Assembly: GCA_902461565.1 (NCBI GenBank)
Contig: CABPYL010000015.1
Span: 1 to 64,000, forward strand
Length of the DNA: 64,000 nt
Reading direction: 5' to 3'
Source of the DNA: an uncultured Porphyromonadaceae bacterium
GTDB taxonomy: Bacteria; Bacteroidota; Bacteroidia; Bacteroidales; Muribaculaceae
In this document: in pieces, positions 38,291-47,359 of the stretch
How the letters are laid out: every line of letters starts with the position of its first letter
Position numbering within the stretch: the first letter of the stretch is position 1
Made by a program: the position numbers and the translations under genes
The notes under the pieces: generated by a model
The model's input: only the letters and a program-made list of their open reading frames with translations
Database searches by the model: none
Told to the model about the DNA's origin: nothing

Positions 38291-39736
38291 ATGGCATCGT
38301 TAAAACGAAAAATAGGATATGGCTTCGGCGACATGGCCTCGTCGATGTTCTGGAAGATTTTCAGCTACTATCTGCCGTTCTTCTACTCCAATGTGTTTGG
38401 CCTCAGTCTGCTCGACGCCGGTGTGCTTGTAATGATAACGCGCATCTGGGATGCTGTCTCTGATCCCATGATGGGTGTGATAGCCGACCGCACAGATACG
38501 CGCATGGGCAAATACCGTCCATATCTGCTGTGGTTCAGCATACCTTTCGCCGTATGTGGAGTCCTGCTGTTCACCACTCCGGATTTTGCGTATGCCGGCA
38601 AACTTGTATGGGCTTATATTACATATATCCTTATGATGACCGTATATACGGGTATCAACGTTCCTTACGGTGCCATGCTCGGCGTGATAACCGCCGATTC
38701 CAAGGAAAAGACGGTGTTCTCGTCGTACCGCATGTTCTTTGCCTATGGCGGCTCGTTCATCGCTTTGGCCGCATGGGAGCCTCTGTGCGATCTTTTCGGC
38801 AAGGACTTCGGCATGACCGCCACAACAAGCTGGCAGGTTTCCATGTGCGTTATCGCCGGTGCCTGCCTGCTGCTGTTCCTGCTGTGCTTTGCCATGACGC
38901 GCGAGGTGGTTCACTCCAAGAGCGTCGTGAGCATCGGCAGCGATTTCAAGGCTCTGCTTAAAAATAGCCCCTGGTGGCTACTTATAGGCGCGGCACTCTG
39001 CTTTAATCTGTTCAATACCGTGCGCGGCGCCACTGTGGCATATTTCTTCGCCGACGTAATCGGTGCCGACGCAAGCATGTGGCTTTTTGGCCTGTCGGTA
39101 CTGTTCTATTCGGGCCTGTTCCTGAGTATCGGCGAGGTGGCCAACATGGTGGGCGTGGCTCTTACGGTACCCATCGCCTCGCGCCTTGGCAAAAAGACAA
39201 CCTTCATACTCGTGAACCTTCTTCTTGTGGTTCTGAGCATAGGTTTCTTCTTCCTGCCCGTAAGCTCGGTAGGCTTCTTCATGATGCTTGTGTTCCAGAT
39301 CTGCATATCCATCCTCACCGGCGTGATGTCGCCGCTGATATGGTCTATGTATGCAGATGTGGCCGACTATAGCGAGGAACGTTTCCACACGGCATCCACC
39401 GGTCTGATTTTCTCGTCGTCGTCGATGGCGCAGAAGTTCGGAGGTGCCATAGGCGGCGCGGCAGTGCTGTGGTTGCTGAGTGCATGCGGCTATGTGGCCG
39501 GCAGTGATACCGCCGTGCAGCAGACGCCCGAAGCTATCAGCTGTCTGTGGGCGTTGATGACTTTCATTCCCGCCTGTGTGGCAGCCCTGGCCGTATTCGT
39601 GGTATGCTACTATCCGCTCACTACTGCCCGTGTGAACGAGATTGCAGAATCTCTGAAAAAGCGCCGTGCCGCCGTGGACGCATCCACCGAGGAGGCAAAG
39701 GATGTGGCAGAGAATTTTGATAATATAAACAACTGA
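38291..39736 (+). CDS. GPH/MFS-family sugar:cation symporter (mannobiose transporter candidate)
   Basis: The start at 38291 (MASLKRKIGYGFGDMASSMF) is the correct one; the open frame extends upstream only as overlap with GH130. The product is 481 residues with about 12 membrane helices. GPH hallmarks are present: YGFGDMASSMFWK, then WDAVSDPMMGVIADRTDTRMGKYRPYLLW (here DPMMGVIADRT and GKYRPYLLW). It should import mannobiose or mannosyl-glucose across the inner membrane with Na+ or H+. It lies between the phosphorylase and epimerase genes, in the B. fragilis order. A C-terminal charged tail of ~35 residues follows the last helix. Confidence 0.92.
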   Translation: MASLKRKIGYGFGDMASSMFWKIFSYYLPFFYSNVFGLSLLDAGVLVMITRIWDAVSDPMMGVIADRTDTRMGKYRPYLLWFSIPFAVCGVLLFTTPDFAYAGKLVWAYITYILMMTVYTGINVPYGAMLGVITADSKEKTVFSSYRMFFAYGGSFIALAAWEPLCDLFGKDFGMTATTSWQVSMCVIAGACLLLFLLCFAMTREVVHSKSVVSIGSDFKALLKNSPWWLLIGAALCFNLFNTVRGATVAYFFADVIGADASMWLFGLSVLFYSGLFLSIGEVANMVGVALTVPIASRLGKKTTFILVNLLLVVLSIGFFFLPVSSVGFFMMLVFQICISILTGVMSPLIWSMYADVADYSEERFHTASTGLIFSSSSMAQKFGGAIGGAAVLWLLSACGYVAGSDTAVQQTPEAISCLWALMTFIPACVAALAVFVVCYYPLTTARVNEIAESLKKRRAAVDASTEEAKDVAENFDNINN

Positions 39737-39750
39737 TACTGTTGACAACA

Positions 39751-40944
39751 ATGAGAAGAGAAGAACGTCTGGCCTTCGCGGATTCGCTCATCGGAAATCT
39801 CACTCAGAATATACTTCCGTATTGGATCGACAAGATGGACGACCCTGCCGGCGGTTATTACGGCCGACGCGACGGCAATGATGTGCTTGATGCCGGTGCC
39901 GACCGCGGAGCTATCCTTAACGCCCGCATTCTGTGGACTTTCGCTGCAGCGGCACGTGCTACTGGTGATAAAACATACGAAATTGCCGCAGATTGCCAGG
40001 CAAAATATATTCTGAAATATTTCATCGACCCCGATTTCGGGGGCGTGTACTGGTCTGTCAAGGCCGACGGCACACCTGCCGACACCAAGAAGCAGTTCTA
40101 TGCCATAGCCTTCACAATCTACGGCCTTAGCGAATATGTGCGCCTTACCGGAGATCGTCAGGCGCTCGACACTGCCGTGGAGCTGTTCCGCTGTATAGAG
40201 GAGCATAGCCGCGACAGGGAGCGCCGAGGCTACTTCGAGGCAGCTCAGCGCGACTGGCAACCCATAGCTGACATGCGTCTGAGCGACAAAGACCTCAATT
40301 CGTCCAAGACGATGAACACGCATCTGCATATTCTGGAGGCATATACCAATCTTCTGCGCGTATGGCCCACGGAGGAGTGCCGCGAGGCGACAGCGTCGTT
40401 GCTTGCTCTGTTCAACGACGTAATCGTAGACCCGAAAACGTATCATTTAGGACTGTTTTTTGATGACGATTTTCGGCGTGTGGACGGCGACATTTCCTAC
40501 GGCCACGATATAGAGGCATCCTGGCTTATGCTGGAAGCCGCGCAGGTGATAGGCGATGCCTGCTTGCTCGCCCGGACTACCGAAGTAACCCGAAAAGTGG
40601 CTCTGGCGGCCCTACAGGGGCGATGCTACGACGGTTCGATGTTATACGAGCGCCACGCAAACGGCCATTACGACGACGAAAAGCACTGGTGGGTACAGGC
40701 CGAGAACGTTATCGGTCAGATTTATCTCGCCCGCTTTCACGGCATGGAAAACCAATGGTACAAGGCGCAGGAAAGCTGGAGCTATATCGACGCCAATATC
40801 GTTGACCACGAGAACGGCGAATGGTACTGGAGCCGCCTTCCCGACGGCACCGTTAACCGCCGCGACGACAAGGCCGGTTTCTGGAAATGCCCTTATCACA
40901 ACGCTCGCATGTGCCTCGAAGCCGCCGCGCGTCTAAGGGATTGA
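39751..40944 (+). CDS. Mannobiose/cellobiose 2-epimerase (AGE family)
   Basis: The product is ~397 residues from the ATG at 39751; a TTG at 39742 would add three residues. The (alpha/alpha)6-barrel text of the N-acylglucosamine 2-epimerase family is clear: GGYYGRRDG, ARILWTFAAAARATG, FGGVYWSVKADGTPAD, MNTHLHILEAYTNLLRVWP and SYGHDIEASWLMLEAA. The catalytic His residues are expected in NTHLHILE, GHDIEAS and WWVQAENV-type motifs. The enzyme turns beta-1,4-mannobiose into mannosyl-glucose for the GH130_1 phosphorylase. It is the last gene of the mannan operon. Confidence 0.92.
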   Translation: MRREERLAFADSLIGNLTQNILPYWIDKMDDPAGGYYGRRDGNDVLDAGADRGAILNARILWTFAAAARATGDKTYEIAADCQAKYILKYFIDPDFGGVYWSVKADGTPADTKKQFYAIAFTIYGLSEYVRLTGDRQALDTAVELFRCIEEHSRDRERRGYFEAAQRDWQPIADMRLSDKDLNSSKTMNTHLHILEAYTNLLRVWPTEECREATASLLALFNDVIVDPKTYHLGLFFDDDFRRVDGDISYGHDIEASWLMLEAAQVIGDACLLARTTEVTRKVALAALQGRCYDGSMLYERHANGHYDDEKHWWVQAENVIGQIYLARFHGMENQWYKAQESWSYIDANIVDHENGEWYWSRLPDGTVNRRDDKAGFWKCPYHNARMCLEAAARLRD

Positions 40945-40962
40945 GAATAATCAAACGATTGT

Positions 40963-41000
40963 AAACGGGAGGCTGCATATTATGCGGTTTCCCGTTTTTT
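40963..41000 (+). terminator. Terminator of the mannan operon
   Basis: AAACGGGA (40963-40970) pairs with TCCCGTTT (40990-40997) and is followed by a T-run. An inner GCATA..TATGC stem extends the hairpin. Confidence 0.8.
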
Positions 41001-41054
41001 ATTGTGTCATATAGTTTACAAATGGTTGACAATTGATTGAGATTTGCGATTTTT

Positions 41055-41086
41055 TTTGGAAACTTAAAGTGAAAAAGCTAATTTTG
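41055..41086 (+). promoter_or_regulatory. Full Bacteroidetes promoter of the 541-residue secreted protein
   Basis: TTTG (41055-41058), a 20-bp spacer and TAATTTTG (41079-41086) match both consensus boxes exactly. The transcript would have a leader of ~85 nt. This gene is therefore separate from the mannan operon. Confidence 0.7.
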
Positions 41087-41177
41087 CTGCAAAACATTTG
41101 CGAAAATTGCGCTAAAGAGGTCCGGCGCTTTCATTCGCCGGATAAAAATTGGACCTTTCAAAACAATCATTTAAAAC

Positions 41178-42806
41178 ATGGTTAGAAATTTACTACTTTT
41201 AATGGCGGCCACTCTTATGGCTGCCTCGTCGCTGTTTGCACAGTCCCCACAACCTTTACGCAAGGTGTGCAAGGCAGTTCCTGCTCCTGATCTGGATTCT
41301 GAAATTGTCTTTGAGATTCCTGCCGGAGAGAAAAAATTCTTTAGCCGCAATAGCGAATCGTTCAAGCACGATTATTATGAAGGCGTGTCCAAAAGTGATA
41401 TCAAAGGCTCTGTCGTAGAGAAGGTTTATGTAGCGGAAGACGGAAATGTATGGCTCTCCAATCCTATGTCCGATTTTACATTGCTGAGCTATGTCAAGGC
41501 TTCCTATGATGCGGAAGGTTCTATAGTTATAGAAGGTCCGCAGTTCATATATGACGAATATGATGATTGGGAGGACGATTGGGTGAGGATCTACCTCATC
41601 CCTATGGTTATGATAACAGACGAGGCTGGTTCAACATACGTTGCTGCCGACGACATGAAATATGTGCTGAAAAAGACAGAGAAAGGCTACGAAGCAGAGA
41701 ATCCTAAACTGCTCCTTGGTCTTGCCACGTACGGTGAACTTGCCGACATTGATGGAAATCCGACCGGAGAGGTAGGCTACGCATGGCTTGGCTATGGCGA
41801 AAGGAATATTGTATTGGAGGAACGTGAGCCTGTAAACGGTGTATTTCCTCCCAAGGATGCTCCAGTGGAGAGATGGGCTTATACCGACCCGTACGAAAAC
41901 GCGCTTATTAATGTTGTGCTTGATGGCGACGATATGTATATCCAGGGTATTGACCGAGGCATTCAGAACGGATGGGTGAAAGCCAAGATTTCCGACGGCA
42001 AAGTGACGATACCTTCCGGTACTTATCTGGGTTATAATGAGTCCATATTATATTTCTCGTATATCTGGGGATCTACAGTAGAGTACGACCCCGCGGAAGA
42101 TACACTTCGCGGCAATCCCACAGAAGAAGTCGTTTTCAACTACGATTCCACTGCCAAGGCGCTTACCCTGCAGGACGGTTATGCCATCTGCTCTATGCCG
42201 GACGATTATTATCTTCTGACATTGTACGAAGAAGTGTGGATCAATAAACAGAACCGCGACATCAACACGCCTCCAGCCGAGCCCTACTCGTTTACGGTAA
42301 CTCCGTTCGACGATTATTTTGAAGTGGGTATGATGGATTTCAACATTCCCGACTATGACGAGGACGGCAATCTGCTGGAGAAGGATAAACTGTCCTATTC
42401 AGTATATATCGATAACAAGATCTTTACCTTTACCCCCGAGGAATATCCTTATCTCGGTCTGACTGAGAGCACAGTCAATATTCCCTATGAACTGTACGAC
42501 AACAATATGATTTTTGTTTACAAAAACTATCATACGGTTTACTTTAACTTCGAGTTGCCCGAGAACGGCTGCGGCGTGCAGACTGTTTATATCAACGAAG
42601 AAGGCAAGGAACTGCGCAGCCCGATAGTTTACTACGGTAACGTGGGTGTGAACAAGGTAGGAACTGAAAAAGAAATTGTTTCCCGTGCGTACTACAATAT
42701 GCAGGGCCTCAGTGTTCCTGAATCATATAACGGTATGGTTATTTGCAAAACGTTGTACGACGACGGCACGGTAGAAGTTTCCAAATCGTTACGTGTAAGA
42801 AAATAA
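41178..42806 (+). CDS. Secreted protein of unknown function with T9SS-like tail, paralogue of 26670-28250
   Basis: The product is 542 residues with a signal peptide (MVRNLLLLMAATLMAASSLFA). It has the same build as the protein encoded at 26670-28250: beta-rich repeated blocks (EKVYVAEDGNVWLSNPMSD, VVLDGDDMYIQGIDRG) and a C-terminal tail (YYNMQGLSVPESYNG, then DGTVEVSKSLRV). I know no family name. It has its own promoter and terminator just outside the mannan operon. The paralogues flank the enzyme block, which may reflect insertion or duplication of a cargo gene, or chance. Function unknown; surface exposure by T9SS is inferred. Confidence 0.75.
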   Translation: MVRNLLLLMAATLMAASSLFAQSPQPLRKVCKAVPAPDLDSEIVFEIPAGEKKFFSRNSESFKHDYYEGVSKSDIKGSVVEKVYVAEDGNVWLSNPMSDFTLLSYVKASYDAEGSIVIEGPQFIYDEYDDWEDDWVRIYLIPMVMITDEAGSTYVAADDMKYVLKKTEKGYEAENPKLLLGLATYGELADIDGNPTGEVGYAWLGYGERNIVLEEREPVNGVFPPKDAPVERWAYTDPYENALINVVLDGDDMYIQGIDRGIQNGWVKAKISDGKVTIPSGTYLGYNESILYFSYIWGSTVEYDPAEDTLRGNPTEEVVFNYDSTAKALTLQDGYAICSMPDDYYLLTLYEEVWINKQNRDINTPPAEPYSFTVTPFDDYFEVGMMDFNIPDYDEDGNLLEKDKLSYSVYIDNKIFTFTPEEYPYLGLTESTVNIPYELYDNNMIFVYKNYHTVYFNFELPENGCGVQTVYINEEGKELRSPIVYYGNVGVNKVGTEKEIVSRAYYNMQGLSVPESYNGMVICKTLYDDGTVEVSKSLRVRK

Positions 42807-42823
42807 AGAATCCATTACGAAAT

Positions 42824-42854
42824 AAATCCCGTCGGCATCAGTCGGCGGGATTTT
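42824..42854. terminator. Terminator between the secreted protein and xerD
   Basis: The stem AAATCCCG...CGGGATTT with inner CG pairing is followed by TTTTATT on the plus strand. It lies between convergent genes and may serve both. Confidence 0.75.
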
Positions 42855-42875
42855 ATTATGCTGATTACTTCGACC

Positions 42876-43763
42876 TTAACCTTTCTTGTTGCGGGGATGG
42901 TGGAGGAGGATTTCTTCGCGGAGGCGGGAGCTGTCGAGGTGGAGGTATATCTCGGTTGTGGCGATGGATTCGTGGCCCAACATCTGCTGTATGGCGCGAA
43001 GATTGGCACCTCCTTCCAGAAGATGCGTGGCAAAGGAGTGTCGTAATGTATGTGGTGAGATGGTCTTTTTTATTCCTGCGGCTTCGGCGGCGTCGCGCAC
43101 GATGTAGAATACCATAACGCGCGAAAGATGGCGCCCCCGGTTGTTAAGGAACAGAAAGTCGGCCTCTCCTGGCGCCGGGTCGCGCTGAAGACGTTCGCGT
43201 TCGGCAAGATATAGCGTTATCTGTTCCACTGCGTCCTGGCTCATGGGCACCATGCGCTCCTTGCTGCCTTTTCCGGTTACGGAGAGGTAGCTTTCGTCGA
43301 GATTCACACGGCGCCGTTCCAGATTGCAGAGCTCGCTCACGCGCAGGCCTGAGCCGTAGAGCAGTTCGAGCATGGCGCGGTTGCGCAGGCCCAAAAGGTC
43401 GCCAGTGTCGGCGCAGAAAATGAGAGCGTTGACTTCGTCTATTGTAAGTACCTCCGGAAGGTGGCGTCCGGGCGAGGGCGTATCGATAAGCTGCATAGGA
43501 TTGTCCTGTCGCAGGTCCTCGTAGTTGAGCCATCGGAAGAACGAGCGTAGGCCCGAAATTATGCGAACCTGCGAGCGTAGAGCTATGCCGGTGTCGTGGA
43601 GATCGCGCAGGAAACTGTGAATCTGGTCCACTGTCGCGTCGGCCGCATTAAGGTCGGGACCGAGCCACTGCTCGAAACGTTCCAGATCGGATATGTAGGC
43701 CAGGCGCGAGTTTTCGGATAGGCCTTTTTCGAGCAGGAGATACGACTGGTAGAGCGGATACAT
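42876..43763 (-). CDS. xerD: Tyrosine recombinase XerD-type
   Basis: The product is 295 residues. A SAM-like N-terminal domain covers about residues 1-95 and the catalytic domain 110-290. The active-site set is complete: Arg in GSGLRVSEL, Lys in GKGSKERM, HTLRHSFATHLLEGG (His and Arg), LGHESIATTEIY (His and Tyr). Length and the LLEGGANLRAIQQMLGH text are typical of chromosomal XerC/XerD that resolve dimers at dif. No integration site, cargo or IS lies next to it, so a mobile-element integrase is unlikely. It is followed after 7 bp, on the same strand and upstream in transcription, by the DUF4294 gene. Confidence 0.9.
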   Translation of the reverse strand: MYPLYQSYLLLEKGLSENSRLAYISDLERFEQWLGPDLNAADATVDQIHSFLRDLHDTGIALRSQVRIISGLRSFFRWLNYEDLRQDNPMQLIDTPSPGRHLPEVLTIDEVNALIFCADTGDLLGLRNRAMLELLYGSGLRVSELCNLERRRVNLDESYLSVTGKGSKERMVPMSQDAVEQITLYLAERERLQRDPAPGEADFLFLNNRGRHLSRVMVFYIVRDAAEAAGIKKTISPHTLRHSFATHLLEGGANLRAIQQMLGHESIATTEIYLHLDSSRLREEILLHHPRNKKG

Positions 43764-43770
43764 CAGCGCG

Positions 43771-44409
43771 TCAGATTGTTCCTTGTTCCACGCAGCGGGC
43801 TATACGCTCCAGCAGCGCGTCGTTTTTGTCTTTTTCGGGTTTGTAGGAACTTTTCAGGCTCACACCGAAGAGTTTGCCAAAGCCCTGCCAGAAGGTGGCG
43901 CGGAATGTGCCCATAAATGCCTTGACAATGTCGTAGCTGCTTTGGTGTGTTTCGCGCTGGATCAGTTTTATAAGGACCTTTGCCTGGCGCTTGGAGAAAC
44001 GCTTCAGCACAGGTTTGTACTGATTGAATATGGACGATTCCATTTTCTTTAGATAGTCCTCGCGCTCTTTCTGCGTGGCGAAGGTTTCGATATACTCGTA
44101 AGTCTCTACAATGGTTTCGGCAATCAGTTTGGCGTATGGCAGAGTGAGCTTTACATCTCGCACAGTACGCCAGTAGAATTCCTCCTGCTTCTTGTTCTTG
44201 AATTTCATTGGCGGAAATACGGTAACATCGCGCAGAAACACCACAAGAACTGTATCGCCATCCTCGTCTACGCGCCAGGAATAGCCTCGATAGGGGTTCC
44301 GCTGGATAGTAGGCGTGGATTCGGCTTCGGCGCGCATCGCTTCGGGCGATACGGCGCGGGCCGAGGATGCCAGTACGAGTAAAAATAATATGGAGAGGAT
44401 ACGTTGCAT
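43771..44409 (-). CDS. Secreted DUF4294-type protein
   Basis: The start at 44409 is chosen because it opens a clear signal peptide (MQRILSILFLLVLASSARA); the longer frame adds 14 unlikely residues. The product is 212 residues. Text such as YSWRVDEDGDTVLVVFLRDV, FWRTVRDVKLTLPYAKL-like helix text, and YLKKMESSIFNQYKPVLK-type helices matches what I recall of DUF4294 in Bacteroidetes. It has no known activity. It is periplasmic or envelope-located by signal. It lies directly upstream of xerD (7-bp gap) and downstream of truA on the same strand. Confidence 0.75.
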   Translation of the reverse strand: MQRILSILFLLVLASSARAVSPEAMRAEAESTPTIQRNPYRGYSWRVDEDGDTVLVVFLRDVTVFPPMKFKNKKQEEFYWRTVRDVKLTLPYAKLIAETIVETYEYIETFATQKEREDYLKKMESSIFNQYKPVLKRFSKRQAKVLIKLIQRETHQSSYDIVKAFMGTFRATFWQGFGKLFGVSLKSSYKPEKDKNDALLERIARCVEQGTI

Positions 44410-44472
44410 TATATATCTAACGAATACCAATGCGCTATATTGCAGAAACAAAGGTTAAAACAAGAGGTGGTG

Positions 44473-45222
44473 TCAGTTTGTACGGAATATGGATTCCGGA
44501 TATTCCACGTTCCACAGGAAGAGCGCGCCTGCGGGCATGGATGTGCCTGCCGCGCAACGGTTCTTGTGTGCAAGGATGTCCATAATGGCCTCCGGTGCCA
44601 TTTTGCCGCGGCCTACGTCTGCCAGGGTACCGACAACGGCGCGCACCATGTTGCGCAGAAAACGGTCGGCTGTGATTTCGAAATACCACGAATCGGTATC
44701 GATACGGTGCCACGCGGCTTTGCGAAGGTCGCATATATTTGTGCGGGCGTCAGAATGCAGTTTGGCGAAGGATGTGAAGTCGCGTTTGCCGATCAGCATC
44801 GCCGCTGCCCGGTTCATTGCCTCGAAATCGAGAGTTGCGGGCGCTTTCCATGCGAGTTCGCGGGCGAAAGGATTCTTTGACGTGGTAACAAAATAGCGGT
44901 ATGTGCGAGCGGTGGCGTCGAAACGCGCGTGGGCGTTGTCGGCAACGCGGCGTATATCGTAAATGGCAATGTCGTGGCCGCACAGGCTGTTGAGCGCGCG
45001 CAGCATGTTTGCATCGGGCACGCATGGCCAGTCGAAGTGCGCCGTCATGCGGTGTGCGTTCACTCCGGCGTCGGTTCGGCCGGCGCCGGTGAGTGCCACT
45101 GGCTTGCGAGCGAGCGTAGACAGGGCTTTTTCAATCACTTCCTGCACGCTCACGTCGCCGGGTTGTATCTGCCAACCGTGGAAAGCCTCGCCGCGGTAGG
45201 CCAGTGTCATGAAAAAGCGCAT
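44473..45222 (-). CDS. truA: tRNA pseudouridine(38-40) synthase TruA
   Basis: The product is 249 residues, typical for the family. The catalytic Asp lies in TGAGRTDAGVNAHRM. MTLAYRGEAFHGWQIQPG at the N-terminus and FLRNMVRAVVGTLADVGRGK near the C-terminus are diagnostic. It modifies uridines 38-40 in the tRNA anticodon arm. The stop of speA lies 12 bp upstream, so it is probably cotranscribed with speA. Confidence 0.95.
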   Translation of the reverse strand: MRFFMTLAYRGEAFHGWQIQPGDVSVQEVIEKALSTLARKPVALTGAGRTDAGVNAHRMTAHFDWPCVPDANMLRALNSLCGHDIAIYDIRRVADNAHARFDATARTYRYFVTTSKNPFARELAWKAPATLDFEAMNRAAAMLIGKRDFTSFAKLHSDARTNICDLRKAAWHRIDTDSWYFEITADRFLRNMVRAVVGTLADVGRGKMAPEAIMDILAHKNRCAAGTSMPAGALFLWNVEYPESIFRTN

Positions 45223-45234
45223 GGCTGTGTGCGG

Positions 45235-47127
45235 TTACTCCAGATATGTGTAGCCGAACAGGCCCGAACGATAAGTACTGATGAAGTCGCGGCCTTCTTC
45301 GGGGGTTATTGTCCCGGCTTTCATGGAGGCTGTTACCCATGTCTCGAGGTTGCGCACCAATTTCTTGGGGTTGTACTGAACATAGTCCAGCACCTCGTCG
45401 ACGGATTCGCCTTCTATAATCTGGTCGATCTCGTAATGGTCCTTGTAAACGCTTATGTGCACGGCATTTGTGTCGCCGAACAAGTTGTGCATGTCGCCGA
45501 GTATTTCCTGATATGCGCCCACGAGGAACACGCCGATGTAATAGCTTTCGCCTTGGCGCAGCGCATGCACGGGCAGCGACGATGCGGTGCCGGCTGGTGA
45601 AATAAAGTTGGCTATTTTGCCGTCGGAGTCGCATGTGATGTCCTGTATTGTGCACATCTTCGTGGGCTTCTCGTCAAGGCGCGAGATAGGCACTATAGGA
45701 AACAGTTGGTCGATGGCCCATGAGTCGGGCAGGCTTTGGAACAGGGAGAAGTTGCAGAAGTATTTGTCGGGCAGCATCTTGGCAATCTTGCGCAGGTCTT
45801 CGGGAGTGTGCTTCATGGAGGAGGCAATCTCACCCACCTCGCGAGCGATGCTCCAGAACAGTTTTTCGATCTGTGCGCGTGTCTTCAGGTCGAGCATCCC
45901 AAGGCTGAAAAGATCCAGAGCTTCCTCGCGTATCTGCAGTGCGTCGTGCCAGCTCTCGAACAGGCGCGCGCTGTCGAGACGGTCCCATATATCGTATAGT
46001 TCGCGTGCCAGTTCGTGTGCTTCGGTATCAATTTCTTCGCTGTCCTTCCATATTGGCAACTGTGTTGTCTCGAGCACTTCGAAAATCAGCACAGAATGAT
46101 GGGCTGTGAGCGAACGGCCGCTTTCGGTGATTATATTAGGCTGGCGCAGACCGTTTTTGGTGCATACGTCCACCACTGCCGATACGGCATCGTTGGCATA
46201 TTCGCGGATGGAGTAGTTCATGGAGCTTTCGCTGGATGAACTGCGGGTGCCGTCATAATCTACTCCGAGGCCGCCGCCTATGTCGATGAAATCGATGTCG
46301 AAACCGAGTTTGGACAGCTGCACGAAGAACTGTGTGGCCTCGCGCAGCGCATTCTTGATAACGCGTATCTTGTTAATCTGGCTACCTATGTGGAAATGTA
46401 TCAGTTTGAGGCAGTCTTTCATGTCGCGGCGATCGAGGAAATCGATTGCTTCGAGGAGTTCAGAGGAGTTAAGGCCGAATTTGCTTTGGTCGCCGCCGCT
46501 CTCGCTCCATTTTCCGCTGCCCGTCTGCGATAGTTTTATGCGTATACCCACGTTGGGACGCACCTTAAGACGTTTGGCAATATCGGCAATCATGCGAAGC
46601 TCGTTCAGCTTCTCTACCACCAGATATATTCGGCGACCCATCTTCTGTGCCAACAGTGCCAGTTCGATGTAGTTCACATCCTTGTAACCGTTGCAGATAA
46701 TCAGGGCGTTCTCGTCTATATTAGTGGCGAGCACGGCATGAAGCTCGGGTTTGGAGCCGGCTTCCAGACCGATATTGAATTTTTTGCCGTAGCTGACGAT
46801 TTCCTCTACCACCTGGCGCATCTGATTTACCTTGATGGGGTATATCATATAGTTCTGCGCCTGGTAGTTATATTGCTTCGATGCTTCCTTGAAACAGTTG
46901 GAAATCTTTTCGATACGGTTGTCGAGGATGTCGGGAAAACGTAGAAGAACGGGAGCGGAAACGTCGCGTATCTGCAGTTCGTCCATCACATCTTTGAGGT
47001 CGACTGCGGCACAATCCTGTCGCGGCGTCACAATTACATGTCCTTTCTCGTTAACGGAGAAATAGTTACGGCCCCATCCGGGGATGTTGTACAGCTCCTC
47101 GCTGTCCTCAATGCGCCATTTTCTCAT
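45235..47127 (-). CDS. speA: Biosynthetic arginine decarboxylase
   Basis: The ATG at 47127 is preferred (MRKWRIEDSEELYNIPGWG, the usual family start), giving 630 residues; an ATG at 47184 would add 19. It is a PLP-dependent fold III enzyme. The PLP lysine lies in MIYPIKVNQMRQVVEEI. Further marks are GLEAGSKPEL, HFHIGSQINKI and DIGGGLGVDYDGT; a catalytic-region motif, SLPDSWAIDQLFPI, also fits. It converts arginine to agmatine for polyamine synthesis. It precedes truA by 12 bp. Confidence 0.95.
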   Translation of the reverse strand: MRKWRIEDSEELYNIPGWGRNYFSVNEKGHVIVTPRQDCAAVDLKDVMDELQIRDVSAPVLLRFPDILDNRIEKISNCFKEASKQYNYQAQNYMIYPIKVNQMRQVVEEIVSYGKKFNIGLEAGSKPELHAVLATNIDENALIICNGYKDVNYIELALLAQKMGRRIYLVVEKLNELRMIADIAKRLKVRPNVGIRIKLSQTGSGKWSESGGDQSKFGLNSSELLEAIDFLDRRDMKDCLKLIHFHIGSQINKIRVIKNALREATQFFVQLSKLGFDIDFIDIGGGLGVDYDGTRSSSSESSMNYSIREYANDAVSAVVDVCTKNGLRQPNIITESGRSLTAHHSVLIFEVLETTQLPIWKDSEEIDTEAHELARELYDIWDRLDSARLFESWHDALQIREEALDLFSLGMLDLKTRAQIEKLFWSIAREVGEIASSMKHTPEDLRKIAKMLPDKYFCNFSLFQSLPDSWAIDQLFPIVPISRLDEKPTKMCTIQDITCDSDGKIANFISPAGTASSLPVHALRQGESYYIGVFLVGAYQEILGDMHNLFGDTNAVHISVYKDHYEIDQIIEGESVDEVLDYVQYNPKKLVRNLETWVTASMKAGTITPEEGRDFISTYRSGLFGYTYLE

Positions 47128-47231
47128 TTTATGGTATACGCGTTTTAAATTAGCTTTTGCAAAATTAGGGAAAAACCGCGACATTTTGCCACCACAGATG
47201 CTAAAAAACGGATTTATTTAAGGAAAATCGT

Positions 47232-47239
47232 TACCTTTG
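47232..47239 (+). promoter_or_regulatory. -7 element of the leader ORF and crcB
   Basis: TACCTTTG matches TAnnTTTG. It lies 60 bp before the leader ORF and about 107 bp before crcB. No fluoride-riboswitch-like fold was recognised between them. Confidence 0.5.
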
Positions 47240-47299
47240 CATAGGAAAATACCGTGAGTTATTAAATATTGTCAAGAATAACTGAAAGGAGACCCGAGA

Positions 47300-47359
47300 A
47301 TGAACAAACTGTTCAAAATGAAATTACCCGTTCAATTGTTGAATTATGAGCTGGATTAG
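47300..47359 (+). CDS. Possible 19-codon leader ORF overlapping the crcB start
   Basis: After a strong AAGGAG site (about 47286-47291), an ATG opens MNKLFKMKLPVQLLNYELD and stops at 47357-47359, 14 bp inside crcB (start 47346). The overlap would allow translational coupling. Shine-Dalgarno sites this strong are unusual in Bacteroidetes. The peptide is basic and hydrophobic and belongs to no family I know. It could also be chance. Confidence 0.35.
   Translation: MNKLFKMKLPVQLLNYELD

Noticed and set aside
37880..39736. A 618-residue transporter starting inside the GH130 gene
   Set aside because: The first ~137 residues are low-complexity shadow text. The family start MASLKRKIGYGFGD is at 38291.
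42876..43763. XerD-like recombinase as integrase of a mobile element
   Set aside because: Length and motifs match chromosomal XerD. No attachment repeats, cargo or IS are nearby, and truA and speA follow in normal context.
47240..47345. Fluoride riboswitch before crcB
   Set aside because: I could not find the conserved pseudoknot-forming segments. Only the leader ORF and a -7 box are visible.
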